64,000 nucleotides of DNA, taken from the NCBI GenBank assembly GCA_023334545.1, contig JAADVB010000014.1, positions 62,001 through 126,000 on the forward strand, in the 5' to 3' direction. The notes under the pieces are model-generated. The model was not told the origin of the DNA, searched no databases, and was given only the letters and a program-made list of their open reading frames with translations. The stretch comes from Salisapilia sapeloensis. Lineage: Eukaryota; Oomycota; Peronosporomycetes; Peronosporales; Salisapiliaceae. Numbering within the stretch: position 1 is the stretch's first letter; each line of letters starts with the position of its first letter. Shown piece by piece: positions 35,715-47,117 of this stretch. A program made the position numbers and the translations under genes.

Positions 35715-36137
35715 CGTCCTACCACTTGTTGTTTTGTTTGGTTGTCGGTGCTCGACGTTTGATTGGTGGAATCTGACGTTATCATATCTGACCTTTACTT
35801 CCACCAAACTACAGCATAGTTCACAAAGTGGTCGCATGCTATTTTGGTCTTTCATTTTGACGGCACTGCGCTGGGCGAAGTTTTTATCGGTATAAAGACT
35901 GCCAAAACCTTTGCGTGAATTCGTATAGCGATCAAGCTGGACTCGAACAATAAATCAACTTGTCGGTGTGGCCAAACGTGGTCGGACCCGAACGTCCAGC
36001 ACTTTTGCCAGCTAATCCATAACGAGACTCGATTTGATCACACACACACCATCGGTCCTGAAAAGCAAGAAAACGAGATTGAATATAAATTGCCTAGCCC
36101 GATTGAGAAGAACTCTCAAAACAATTATAATTTTGTA
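35715..36137. other. Divergent promoter region of URB2 and kinesin
   Basis: About 420 bp between the preferred start codons. The plus-strand frame reaches back to 36090 but only with a TTG, so the kinesin ATG is 36138. CA-rich sequence before 35714 looks like the URB2 leader. I see no other gene. Confidence 0.45.
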
Positions 36138-38500
36138 ATGGAAGAGGATACTTTATCAACAACCAAGGTGTCGAAAAACCACGACGAAACTCGTACTGAA
36201 AAGAGCTATACAAAGCCCAAGCGACCTTCCACTGAGTCTATCCAGGTATATGTCCGCATTCGACCACTAATCGAAAGAGAATGTATCGGTCAGTTTCAAG
36301 AGGCACAACCCGTACGAGCTACAGATGACAAAGTACGGTGGGATTCATCCTGATGAACAACAATATCGATATAATGATGCTAACATAATAAAATTTGACT
36401 CTTGATTAGACGGTAGAAGTGAAGACGATTGAATCTACCATTAGATGCAGCTACGATGCTGTTTTTGCACCATCCTGCAGTCAAGAAAAAATTTATGCGC
36501 AGGTGAAAGAATGCATACAATCTTTTCTGCAGGGATTCAACGCAACTCTATTTGCTTACGGACAAACGGGGAGTGGGAAGTCCTTTACTATGTTTGGTAA
36601 CGAAGATGATGCTTCAAGATACCGACCAGGACTTCAAAACAGCGCAGCTGGCATCATACCTAGAGCCATTAAAGACATATTTGAGGCTGCTGTTCGAATC
36701 GAGCAAGAGCAAAAGCCGACACAGCAAGGAGATGAATCAGTCGTATCTGTGTACTGTTCTTTTGTTCAAATGTACAATGAAAATTTGTATGACTTGCTTC
36801 GAGACCCTCGACGAGCTGCTCCATTGGAAATACATGAGGACAGAAAAAATGGTCTCTACATTGAAGGATTGTCCGAGTATGCTGTTGAAAGTGTCAGCGA
36901 CTGCTTGTCATTGCTTTCTACTGGGGAACAACATCGAGCAGTTCGAGCAACGCACATGAATCAAGTCAGTAGTCGGAGTCACAGCGTCTTTCAGATCATG
37001 ATGGAGCAACGCACGAGTGACGGCAGTATGCTGAAGTCGAAGCTTAACCTCGTCGATCTGGCTGGTTCCGAAAAATGGAATATGAGCGCAGACATGCAGG
37101 TATATCAGCATAATGGAACACTTGCTGTCATTTACACTTAACATGAAAATATCTATCCACAGAGCATTCACATCTCTGAGATGACTAATATCAACTTGAG
37201 CTTGCATACGCTCGGACGCTGCATTGCTGCTTTATCTGCAAAATCTGGACCTAAGCATGTACCCTACCGAGACTCAAAGCTGACCCGGCTTTTGCAAGAC
37301 AGTCTCGGTGGTAATACGAAGACGAAGATCATCGCAACGCTGTCACCATCAGGAGACTGTCTTGAAGAATCAATTGCCACTCTCAAATTCGCTGATCGAG
37401 CGAAGCAAGTGATGGTAACTGTCCGCATCAACGAAGAAAAGCACATCGACCCAGCCTATGTTGAAAAGCTACATAGTGAAATTGAAGAACTGCGAGGCAT
37501 CATTCGATTGCTTAAAAGAAGTAGTGGTAATCCATTATCGCCAGATTTGCTACATGAAGACAGTCGGGAGGATTCCGTAGGTCAGGATCACGAAGTGGAA
37601 GAGAACAATAATGAACAGAACCTTGGTCAGTCTATTCACGAACGGCTGATTGATGTTGTGGAACAGAATACGGCGTTAAAGTTAGAAAATGACAGTCTAA
37701 GAAAGGAACTCGAGCAGAGTCGGATGCGCCGTGCGAATGAAGCTGCGGTGAAAAATGGTGATACAGGTTCAATTTTGGAAAAGCAGGTATCTTTTCACCT
37801 ATATAGCCTACTCGATGTTTCAGACGATATGACGGCATTGTAGAAACTGAAAGACACGCTGCGGCAAGTTCGAGACGGTCTCGATCGATTCTTTCGATTT
37901 GAAGTGGAAGAAGATGAATTGAAGGCTATTTATTCTCGAGCATTTAACTTGGATTCCTTATCACCACGATCAACTGCCTCTTCCGTGTCCAGACCAGTCC
38001 ACGGTGGAAACCAAGTGAGAAAGATGAAGGAAGGTGTGCATTGCGTATTCAACTCTTTCACTAACAGAAGATGGTTTCTCATGCTTACAGTAGAACTGCA
38101 TTCCGCCTCGATTAATAAGAATGGATGTCGCACACCTGCAGGATCAAGCGGTCTTTTGTTTCGAGTCCGGCGAAGAACTTCTGGCCCATCGAGTCATGCA
38201 TCGGACAAACTGAAAGGTGAAGACTGGCATACTGAAATGGATGGAAACGAGAAGCCAGACGACCCTGAAAAGGAGTTGGAGCAAGCGCGAAAAGCAATAG
38301 AGAAGCAGGTAAAGCTTCAGAATTGGTTGGTGGAAAAAGAGAGACGAGAGGTGCTTAAGCTGCAGCAGCAACAAGCGTTTATGGAGGAACAGCGAAAGCT
38401 TTTGGCTGACAAGAATGCTAAATTTTTCAAGCGCGCTGCAGCAACAAAGAAGAAATTGCAAGTGTTAGCTGCAACTAAGAACGCTCAGGAGGAAATTTAA
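36138..38500 (+). CDS. Kinesin with N-terminal motor domain
   Basis: Exons 36138-36332, 36410-37099, 37163-37786 and 37844-38500 give 721 residues. Motor domain at about residues 40-400: VYVRIRPL start, P-loop GQTGSGKS, switch I NQVSSRSHSVF, switch II LVDLAGSEK, and PYRDSKLTRLLQDSLGG at the end. The tail has coiled-coil stretches (EKLHSEIEELRGIIRLL; a Gln/Lys-rich helix near 38300). It moves cargo toward microtubule plus ends, going by N-terminal motors in general; I cannot assign the subfamily. Exon 4 carries an unspliced, less helical stretch at about 38010-38180; an additional intron there is possible but no in-frame alternative was convincing. Confidence 0.9.
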
Positions 38501-38548
38501 ATGATAATAACTTGGGTGCAAACTGAGCATGTATTTTCGACAAAGTTC

Positions 38549-39013
38549 CTATTGTGATTGAGCGTCTTTGATCATCATGCAGTGTTCAACACCTTCCTCC
38601 AGATAGACTTTATCATCGAGATAGCGATATCCACATTTTTCGTAAAAGCCACGTCGGCCGTATTGGGAGGACAGAGCGAACGTATCCACCTCGTTTTGCA
38701 AAGACTTTTCAATCCCATCCATTAACGCAGCACCTAACTGCTTGCCTCGGTATGACGGGAGCACTGCAATGCGACCGAACTTGGCTTTCCGCTCTTCCGG
38801 CTTCAAGAGGCAGCGCCCAACGGCGACGTATTTATCGTCGCCAGTGTACTTGCCGATGAAATGCACCGTGGTAGGCTCATCGTCGTGTGCATCGAGTTCG
38901 ACTGACGCATCAAAGCCTTGCTCTTCAATGAAGACTTTGTAGCGAATGGCCATGGCAATCTTGCGTTGCTCTTCATTTTGTACGCGAATGACTTGAAGCG
39001 TTGGCTGGTTCAT
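38549..39013 (-). CDS. GNAT-family N-acetyltransferase
   Basis: 154 residues from the ATG at 39013. Motif A of the GNAT fold is RIAVLPSYRGKQLGAAL, with the RGKQLG acetyl-CoA phosphate loop, and FYEKCGYRY is the C-terminal family helix-turn. IRYKVFIEEQGFD is typical of the small ElaA/YjcF-like GNAT proteins. The substrate is unknown. The frame extends upstream to 39091 but only from a GTG, so it is not a start in a eukaryote. Confidence 0.85.
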   Translation of the reverse strand: MNQPTLQVIRVQNEEQRKIAMAIRYKVFIEEQGFDASVELDAHDDEPTTVHFIGKYTGDDKYVAVGRCLLKPEERKAKFGRIAVLPSYRGKQLGAALMDGIEKSLQNEVDTFALSSQYGRRGFYEKCGYRYLDDKVYLEEGVEHCMMIKDAQSQ

Positions 39014-39375
39014 TCTGAAGTTAAACTGCGGTCTGGTGCTTGTCAAGCGTGACGCGCTTACGTAAACAGTGCTAGCGCCAGGCACCGCCACATGCGATAG
39101 CTAAGAAAGAATTTGGCTGTATGGTAGATATGCACTAGTAGACGGCAAGCGTGAGACAACTGCAGTACTCGTCGCGTAGGATGAGAAAAATTCGTACGGC
39201 GAAACGGAACGAGTACTTCGTCTAGATTCGAATCCTCTCGGAGCCATAGATGAGCGACGGTACCAACGTCTTTTAAAACAACGGTCATTTCTATGGGTCT
39301 ATGTGATTACTTTAATTCAGGACAATGACTTCATTTCGGTATGCTCCCAATTTTCAGACACAAATCAAACAAGAC
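39014..39375. other. Divergent region between GNAT and HSF genes
   Basis: About 360 bp. TCATTTC at 39331-39337 fits the oomycete initiator core and lies 39 bp before the HSF ATG at 39376; it would exclude the upstream ATG at 39325. A 76-codon minus frame at 39288-39058 is open but matches nothing. A GATTCGAATCC string at 39227 resembles a tRNA B box, but no tRNA fold is present. Confidence 0.4.
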
Positions 39376-41370
39376 ATGGCCAAGCGATTGCGAAGTGCGA
39401 CCTCCACGGACGCGTCGGCAGGCGGCTCCAATGCTACGACGCTGACAGTACCCAATGCGAATATTGGAGACGAAGCATATACGGAGTCTACGGAGGATGC
39501 AGCGAAAACTGGATCGAAAGCAAAACGTGAGTATTCGATGGACGACCGATGTACATACTTTTTCTGTCTCTTAAGAGCAAAGGAACCTCCAACTCGGAGT
39601 GTAAAGTGTTTATCTACGATGTTGTGGAGCATGCACTGTATTATTGTACTCCTTTCGCTCCTCGAGACACTCTTATATACCCTGACGTACCTCCTGACGT
39701 CCATATAAAAACACGTCCACATACTATACTCGAGGCGTGTTATATTAAACTACACGTAAACAGAAAAACATCGAAGCAGTTATACTAACTAATCTTGCTC
39801 TGTAGATACACCACTGGAAGGCAAGCAAGCGGTCTTACCAGCCTTTTTGTCCAAGACGTACGAGATATTCAGCTCCCCCGAGTACTCGAGCATCTGTGGA
39901 TGGAACGACTCGGGTGACACGATCATCGTGGCCAACCTAGAGGGTTTCGTTTCACTCGTGCTGCCTAAATTCTTCAAACACAGCAACTTTCCCTCTTTTG
40001 TCCGACAGCTCAACCTCTACGGCTTCCACAAGACCGTCCTCGACTCGAAGCGTCTTGAGTTCCAGCATCCGTACTTTAAACGCGACCGGCCGGACTTGCT
40101 TCCACAGATCAAGCGAAAAGTCTCCAGTTCCCACCACACGAGTCAGCAAGGGTCGAGTCAGCAGCATTCTCGTCTGGCTGTCCATCGCGAGACGTCGGAT
40201 AAGATTCTGCAAGAGATGCGAGAGCTACGAGAACGCAGTGACGCGATGGAGAAGCGGCTGCGAGAAGTCGAGTTGGACAATGCGATTGTCCGGAGTGACA
40301 ACATGAAGCTGTGGAAGCACTTGGAGAGCGCCAAGAACAAGCAGCTGATCATGCAGAGCAAGATGAAAAAGATCATGTGGATCCTCTTCCAGATCTATCG
40401 TGGAAATCAGTCGATACCAAAACTCCCGACAAAGGACGCTCCTGCAAGTGGATTTAGTGACGAATACATCAACAGCAGTGTCCTCGGACCAAAGGAATTC
40501 AGGGACGTACTACGGTTCTTGTCCATGGATGAAATGCCCTTGTTAGAAGGAGAAGACTCGATTTCATCCACGGACACGATTCCTCCTGCAACGTCAGATA
40601 CGAGTCGGAAGCGGAAGTTTGAAGAAGTGCAGCCGGATGTGGACGATAGCAGCTACAAGATTGAGATGCCAAGGTCTCCTCCTGTTTCGGAGGCGTTCAC
40701 GAATACAGACACGACGACAGACGACACGTCGGCCGTGACGAGCAACAACATGCTCAGCATCTTCCGGAACTCTCAACCGCTGCAAACTGTTAACGCAGAC
40801 ACGTTCGTGTCCAATGACACTACGTCAAAGCCGACGCCATCACTCCCGCGTACGTTGTCCCAGGCGTTGTCATCACTTTCGAGCGATATGTTGCAGCAGA
40901 ACACACCTCCGACATCTGCCGCTGCGTCCATGCCCATGCCAACGAATTTAACTGGAAGGTATGACGGGAAGGAGCAGAGTGAAGACACAGGCGACTTGGA
41001 TTTGATTGATGGGGAAGTGCCAGCGTTCGAAGACAACGGAGCATTAACGAACGGAGACGGGGAATCGGTAGTGAGGACTAAGCTTTTCATTCTATATTGG
41101 TATGATGGAGGACTAACTGGATGAACTAGGAGGTAATGCGCAAGTTGGATGACTTTGAATCATCGCTTTTGGATGACTACGACGTGCCGAGCCTCGATAG
41201 CCTCTTGCAGGTATTTCGCGTAAGCCGTTTACGTTTGTACAGAACATTTTGAGTACTATGGTTTGATATGATAGCAATTCAAGGCGCAGTACCCAGATCG
41301 GAGCTCGAACTTCCCAGCGCTGGATATGGAAGAACCGCGTACAAGTACGTCGGACCAGCAGTCGACGTGA
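39376..41370 (+). CDS. HSF: Heat-shock transcription factor
   Basis: Exons 39376-39526, 39806-41067, 41130-41210 and 41275-41370 give 529 residues. The DNA-binding domain starts right after the first exon junction (AFLSKTYEIF) and contains FFKHSNFPSFVRQLNLYGF, the recognition-helix signature of HSFs. A heptad coiled coil (residues about 175-235, MRELRERSDAMEKRLREVE) provides trimerisation. The rest is Ser/Thr/Pro-rich, with a basic patch RKRKFEE and a short acidic C-terminal helix (ESSLLDDYDVPSLDSLL) that looks like an activation motif. It binds heat-shock elements in the nucleus. Intron 1 (39527-39805, 279 bp) is the longest here. The initiator at 39331 supports this start. Confidence 0.92.
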
Positions 41371-41557
41371 AGGTCGTCGAGTAGAATTGATTTTGACTTG
41401 GGACGATCGGACACAACGCTTGGAGGTGCAGGTTTATTAACGCAACGATGCATAGTGAAGAGGAGCGATAATAAAGATCGATTTTATTAACGAATGTGTC
41501 GACTAAGGGTCTTGGTGTTGCATCTTAAGTGCGCATCCATATGCTGCTCGAGTGCCA

Positions 41558-42169
41558 ATGGATGCGAGGTGCCAGAAGTTTCATGTAGATGGAACGACGC
41601 TGTTGCGCACTTCAGATGGAGAGCCTGCGACTTCTGTACAAGCGTCGAAAGTGCTGAAAGAACTTAAGACGATATCTCGGTTTTTGGTGAAAAACCAGTC
41701 GCCGAGGTTTAGTGAAAACGCGCAGCAAAAGCTGTTACAAGCTATTGGCCCGTACGTGACGTTGGTCAAGCACTCTACGAGTCTCACGGATGAGGAGCAA
41801 ACGCAGGTCACGGAAGCATGCTTTCAAGTTCTGAAGGATGCACTCGCCATGCCGTTTAACGTGTTCGGGACAAAGCAAAAGAAGCGATTGCTTAAGTGGC
41901 ACAATGAGCTGATCGTACTCGTCGGGGAGCATGCAGAGGGCGACGCAGAAGAGAGCGGGGAACAAGCTGTAAAGTGGTCTGTACTTGCCATTGAAGACGA
42001 CGGGTATCTGAATCTATTAAACGAAGAGACTGCCGAAATGAACGAGGCTTTCCATGTGCCTCGCAATGAACCGTTGTTCCGGCAGATTGAACAAGGTTTA
42101 GAAGATGGAGACGTGACGGTGGAGACAAGGGGAGACCGAGTGATCCGAGTTCAAGTTGATACAGAGTGA
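41558..42169 (+). CDS. Protein with eIF5A C-domain-like end, no hypusine domain
   Basis: 203 residues from the ATG at 41558. The first 135 residues are helical and unlike any family I know (KVLKELKTISRFLVKNQSP, then KRLLKWHNELIVLV). The last 65 read like the C-terminal OB-fold of eIF5A: SVLAIEDDGYLNLLNE, then a VP..EPLFRQIEQGLEDGD helix. The N-terminal eIF5A domain with its hypusine lysine loop is absent. eIF5A paralogues have been re-used before, for example in the fungal Woronin-body protein. Nothing suggests an additional upstream exon, but I cannot exclude one. The resemblance is by eye. Confidence 0.6.
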   Translation: MDARCQKFHVDGTTLLRTSDGEPATSVQASKVLKELKTISRFLVKNQSPRFSENAQQKLLQAIGPYVTLVKHSTSLTDEEQTQVTEACFQVLKDALAMPFNVFGTKQKKRLLKWHNELIVLVGEHAEGDAEESGEQAVKWSVLAIEDDGYLNLLNEETAEMNEAFHVPRNEPLFRQIEQGLEDGDVTVETRGDRVIRVQVDTE

Positions 42170-42204
42170 AAGCCATGTTGACGCATAAATCAATACCAGT
42201 TCAG

Positions 42205-42807
42205 TTACGATCCTCTGCTGCCAAGCTTTTGCATCAGCTTTGACCCTTTCGGACGGTTTGGTCCCCTGCCGAGTCGGCTGAGCTTGTTCGGTTCCGAATC
42301 GACCATTGAAACCTGTAGGAATGAACACATGTATTAGTCTTGTAGCATTAAATAGAGATAAAGATGAATGCTTACCTGTCTTGGTCGTTTCGTACTCTCT
42401 GATGTCGTGGACGAAGTGCGAGATAATCCTGGCGGTGCTCGACTTCCGTCATCGCCCATCCTCTTCTTCCCTCGTGTTTTCATGCTTTCCTTGGTTTCTT
42501 CCAATGTCGCTTGCCATATTTCATCCCAAGTCTGTTTTATTTTATTCTGATCCTCCATCGGTTGATGGAAGACGGCTAGAATGTCTTTAAAGTCCATCCG
42601 GCGTTTCGGAGACGCCTGCGGTTTCTGCGGAGGAGAGCTCTGGGGTTTTATGGGTGGTGATGACTTAGCAGCATCTACCTTTTCCACCTTCTTGTCCCCT
42701 TGAGGTGGTGGAGGAGGCATGGGCGGCGGTGGAGGCGGCGGCTCAATGCTCTCATCCTCGACACCCATGTTCGCTTCCTGTTTAAAAGCGACAATATGTT
42801 TGCGCAT
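42205..42807 (-). CDS. Proline-rich protein of unknown function
   Basis: Exons 42807-42376 and 42312-42205 give 179 residues. A poly-proline stretch (EPPPPPPPMPPPPPQ) is followed by Pro/Lys repeats (SSPPIKPQSSPPQKPQ), then a probable helix pair (MDFKDILAVFHQPMEDQNKIK) and a basic end. Poly-proline of this kind is a ligand for profilin, SH3 or WW domains. Not a family I recognise. It lies divergent from the ArgJ gene, about 105 bp away, with a short shared promoter. Confidence 0.6.
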
Positions 42808-42913
42808 TTAAGCCACTCCACGAGACTTTTCTATCCAGACGTCGACTTTCGGTCCAGCCAGTACGTCTGTCGATCACTCAGCTACTTTGATCCTATCCTA
42901 CAGCCTTGCAATC

Positions 42914-44428
42914 ATGCGTATGCTAGCCACCAATATGCTGTCGAAACAGTTCTTGTCTAGAGCAAGTGGAATGCGATGTTTTTCATCTTTTACATTTGAA
43001 TCCAGACACGAGTACATGGATTATCTCCAGGATACACATGCTCGACTTCCGTGGGGTTTCTCTGTCGGTCGCACCCAATTGGACTTTACTCCTGCTGAAG
43101 CACCACACTTGCCAGCGTCGATGAATTTGACGCTGATCAAGCCGAATAACCCAACTTCACTCTTCGGTGCTGTCTTTACTCTCAATGCGTTTCCTGGAGC
43201 ACCTGTCCGTGTCGGTCGTAAACTGCTCGGCGAAGAGAAACTCGGTGCAATTGTCATCAACAACAAGATCTCGAATGTATGTGCCAACGGTGGTGGTATC
43301 GCAGACGCAGAGGAGGTGTGCGATGCCGTCGCCAAGCAGCTTCGCCTCCAGCCAGGAGAGGTGGTGCTTCCAAGCTCCACAGGTGTGATCGGATGGAGAC
43401 TACCGGTGGATGATATGGTCCAAGCAGTTCCTCAGTTGGTGGAAACAATGCAGGGTGAAAGCATCCTTCCAGCGGCGGAAGGTATCATGACCACCGACCT
43501 GTATCCGAAAATCAGGTCGACGGACGTATGTGGTGGTCGCATCGTTGCCATTGCTAAAGGAGCTGGAATGATCGAGCCAAATATGGCGACCATGCTCTCG
43601 TACATTCTGACAGGTAAGCATCTTAGCTATAAAATAATTGGGATAGAACCATGTCAAGCTCATGAACTAAATGCTAGATCTCGCGGTTCCACGCGAGACG
43701 CTGCGATCTCTTCTTTCGGAGGTCGTAAACGAAACGTACAACGCTTTGAGTATCGACACGGATCAGAGCACTTCTGACACCGTGGCCATTGTCTCGTCTG
43801 GTGAGATCCCATTCGACTCGTCAAAGCATCTGGAAGAGTTCAAGGAGGGCCTACGAAGTGTGTGTCGAGACATTTGTGAAGACATTGTGCGTAATGGCGA
43901 AGGCACGCACCACGTGATGCGCGTCAAAGTTAGTGGTGCAGAATCGTTGGAGATGGCCAAGGGAGTCGGCAAGTCCATTGTCAATTCTCCGCTGCTCAAG
44001 TGTGCTATTGCCGGTAATGACGCCAATGTCGGGCGGCTGGTGATGGCTGCTGGAAAGTACTTTGGCCACCACCATCCCGACATTGACGTGTATCACCGCG
44101 TTTCGATGCACATTGGCGGTATCCTGATCTTTGAGAACGGCGAGTTTGTGCTGAACGATGAGATTGAGAAGAAGTTGGCGCAGCATATGAAGCAGGCACA
44201 GCTGACGGAACCGACACGAGGTGGACTGGATGCTGCGTCTCACGACTACCCACCTCATGACCGATGTGTCGAGGTATGTGTACAATTGCAATATTTGAAT
44301 GAATGATATACTAATGGAAATGAGTATAGATCGAAGTAGACTTGGGACTCGGAAGCACCGAAGCGCAAGTACTTGGTGTGGACTTGACACATGAGTACGT
44401 GACGATTAATGCAGACTATCGGTCGTAG
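42914..44428 (+). CDS. argJ: Mitochondrial glutamate N-acetyltransferase / ornithine acetyltransferase (ArgJ)
   Basis: Arginine-biosynthesis enzyme that moves acetyl groups from N-acetylornithine to glutamate, and in some forms makes acetylglutamate from acetyl-CoA. Exons 42914-43613, 43678-44273 and 44330-44428 give 464 residues. The first 35 residues look like a mitochondrial presequence ([19 protein letters not shown]). The self-cleavage region is [14 protein letters not shown], with the Thr of ATML the nucleophile in this family; the end [18 protein letters not shown] is the ArgJ C-terminus. IRSTDVCGG and [13 protein letters not shown] are further signatures. Intron 1 falls directly after the cleavage site region. 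Confidence 0.93.
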
Positions 44429-44521
44429 TTGATATAGTAATCGCACAAGAAAGATGCGTTTGACATCGTCCATTTCACTTGTTAACCTGATAAAAGTTGG
44501 AATGCCACTTACATTCGTCTA

Positions 44522-46962
44522 CTACTGGCCTTGAAACCTTCCTTCCATAATCTGCATACGACGATACACTTTGTCTGTGTCCGCATACACTTGGGATAAC
44601 AGTGCTTTCAACCGATCCCGTTCAATGCCGTGAAAGAATTTCCGGAAACCGTCCCGTGTTTTCAAAGCTTGCGCCTTGGATTGAAGCATGGAAAGGATGT
44701 CATTGTCACTTCGAGACACCGCCGGACCCTTTTTAGATTCACCATCAAGCTTGGTCGGATTGCATGGGGAGCATAGATCTTTCTGGTAGTTACTTAGATC
44801 CAGCACGCTGATCTCATCTCCATCTTCCATCTCATCTCGCCATCGAGTAATTGCACTGAGACTTTCCGAAACGTTGAAAAAGGCATTAGCAGACTTCTTC
44901 ATGGATTTTCGGGATGTATGCTCCTTGCTGCTGCAGTACATGTACGCTGAGCAACGTTATACACCGATTTAAGAGCATTTGTAACAACGTATAATACTTA
45001 CTTGTCGTCAGAGTCACTGTTCGCCTCGTTAATATCCTCTTCAGAATCCGTGTCGTACTCGCGGGCTGATTGTCTTGATGTGAATACGGATGCCATGGGT
45101 ATAGAACTGGGATGATGAGCATTCACTTTTGGTGATAAGAAACCGAGGTTCCACTGGTCCAGTGTTCCAGATCGCTTCCGTTTGTCACTCTGGATTTCGC
45201 CCGCTTCTAAGTTGAGAACCTCAGGTTCATGGTGGGAACCTTTGTCCATTGTGGAAGACACTGTAGCTCGTCGTGCTTTTGATCGACTACCTGTGCCACG
45301 TTGACTAGAATCCTGCATCCAAGCAAATTGAGCCGTTGCCATTCCGTCCGACGTCTTTGGGCGACGCGTGTATACAGTGCTCGAAGGCTCGTGCTCACGC
45401 TCGGCATTGGTAGCTCCTGTGTATGACACAGACTTTTCTTTTTGCCACGACTCTACTTCCTTCAATATATCTGCTCGACTTTTGTACGTGTCCAGCTCAT
45501 TTACTCGATTCAATGTGTCTGTGATAGATAGACGAGATGCCGATAGCCTCAGACTTCCTTGCTTACTATGATTGTGCTTTAGTGACGTCTTGTGCGTGAT
45601 GCGGTCCATAGCTGTGGAAACTTCTGAGTCTGTCTCACTACGTCGCTTTCGTAGAGCACTCGTGACATTTCCTGCAAATACAATGTCCGTGCCGTGTGTC
45701 AGGTGACTACCTGCTTCGTCTTCATTTGCTTTTAATTCATTTATCTCGAACCACGCAGAGCTTGATGATCGACTCAGTGCAGAAGTTGGAAGGTCCACTT
45801 CCGAGGAGGAAGGTGGGGGCGAGCGGATACTATCTGCTAGCGCTATTTCGTCCTGGACATCCAGCATCAATGCATCTTGCGATGGACCTTCTTTCTTTGT
45901 TTCTAGCTGATCTTTAAAATCACGAATGGCCAAGTCAATCTCCGCATCAGAAATTGGCTCTCGGTCTTGTGAAGTAAGCTCTCGGTCATCCAGAATTACA
46001 AGTTGAGGAAGAAATGAAGTGATGATCGAGCGGTACTTTGCCATTTTACAAACAGGGTTTGCGGCCAAGTTTAGCGAATTCAGTTGAGGGCAAAAGGCTG
46101 GACAATATTACTATGGGCTAACATATCGAATCAAACATAGTGGATGTAAAAGCATACCTAGTTGTTCAACTTGACCAATATCGCTCAGGCAGTTACCTTC
46201 CAAGTCTATCCGATGATCAGCAAACGATGAGCCCTCTCGAACCGTTTAAAGTGGTCATCAAAATACTGTACCTAGTACTTGAAGCTCTTCATGCATGGTA
46301 AGAGGCGAGATATCAGATATTTCATTGTACTGGAGGTAGAGCTCTTGCAGATTGGTCAGAGCACCAATGCCGTCAAGATCCTGCAGACCACATCTCGAAG
46401 CCCAGAGAATTTCCAACGAAAGCAGTGAAGTTCCTAGATCACGAAAGCTGTGCAGATTACTTTCTTTCAGTCGTAGTTGCTGAAGAGTTGGTAGCAGCTC
46501 TCCGATGAGCTCAACGGATTGACAGCTCGAGTCTACTGACAACTCCAGGTATGAAATGTCCGACAAATTCGTTTTCCCAGAGGCATGAAGCTGCATCATG
46601 GATTAGCTACCAATATATACATGCACCAGACAAAGCAAGCGTACGATTTTCTCTTCCGTTATATCGTCAAAAGGGTTGTCCATGACACCCAGTTCACTTG
46701 ATGTTGGCGACATAAGTGGCTCACGACGAGGTGTTTGTGGTCGAGGAGTAGCGACATTATTCGCTGGAATTGGAACGGGATTGCACTCTTTCGGCAGTGT
46801 CCGGATGATAAATTTCGCCTTGGTAGGGTCCAGCTTGGAAAGGTCCCGCGAGACCTTGCTATGCGCTTGTGCCTGGTTCTTTTTAGTCGGAGCTGACGGT
46901 AAGCTATCTGCTTCCACCACTTCCTCTCGCAGATCCAAAGCACATCGAATTGCAGCACTCAT
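44522..46962 (-). CDS. LRRC56: LRRC56/ODA8 flagellar dynein assembly factor
   Basis: LRRC56 (Chlamydomonas ODA8) helps prepare or transport outer dynein arms for flagella. Exons 46962-46645, 46590-46272, 46205-46158, 46097-45002 and 44930-44522 give 729 residues. The LRR core is unmistakable: SFRDLGTSLLSLEILWASRC, GLQDLDGIGALTNLQELYL, NEISDISPL, LDLEGNCLSDIGQVEQL and SLNLAANPVC. A later family block is HLTHGTDIVFAGN with SALRKRR. The C-terminal part is long, Ser-rich and partly coiled. The frame is open from a TTG at 47010, but the first ATG is 46962. The 48-bp exon 3 codes for exactly one repeat segment. Confidence 0.92.
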
Positions 46963-47117
46963 GAATATTGCCGCTAGGTCTTCTAAATGCGGCGATGCAG
47001 TCGTTGCCAACTAGTCTGTCTTTTGCTATTTTCGGAGGTTTTCATCTTGAAGTATGAGTCAGAATGGCTACGTGTTATAAATGCGCAGGCGCATTTAGGA
47101 TAGCGCATTGGACGAAG

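Noticed and set aside
38010-38180. Possible additional intron in the last kinesin exon
   Set aside because: GTGAGA is a donor candidate, but every acceptor tried gave a stop or lost the helical tail; the contiguous frame is kept.
39215-39245. GATTCGAATCC resembles a tRNA B box
   Set aside because: No matching A box or cloverleaf on either strand; the region is in an open frame without tRNA features.
39058-39288. 76-codon minus frame before the GNAT gene, possibly an extra exon
   Set aside because: The donor at the end does not join in frame with the GNAT sequence at any nearby AG.
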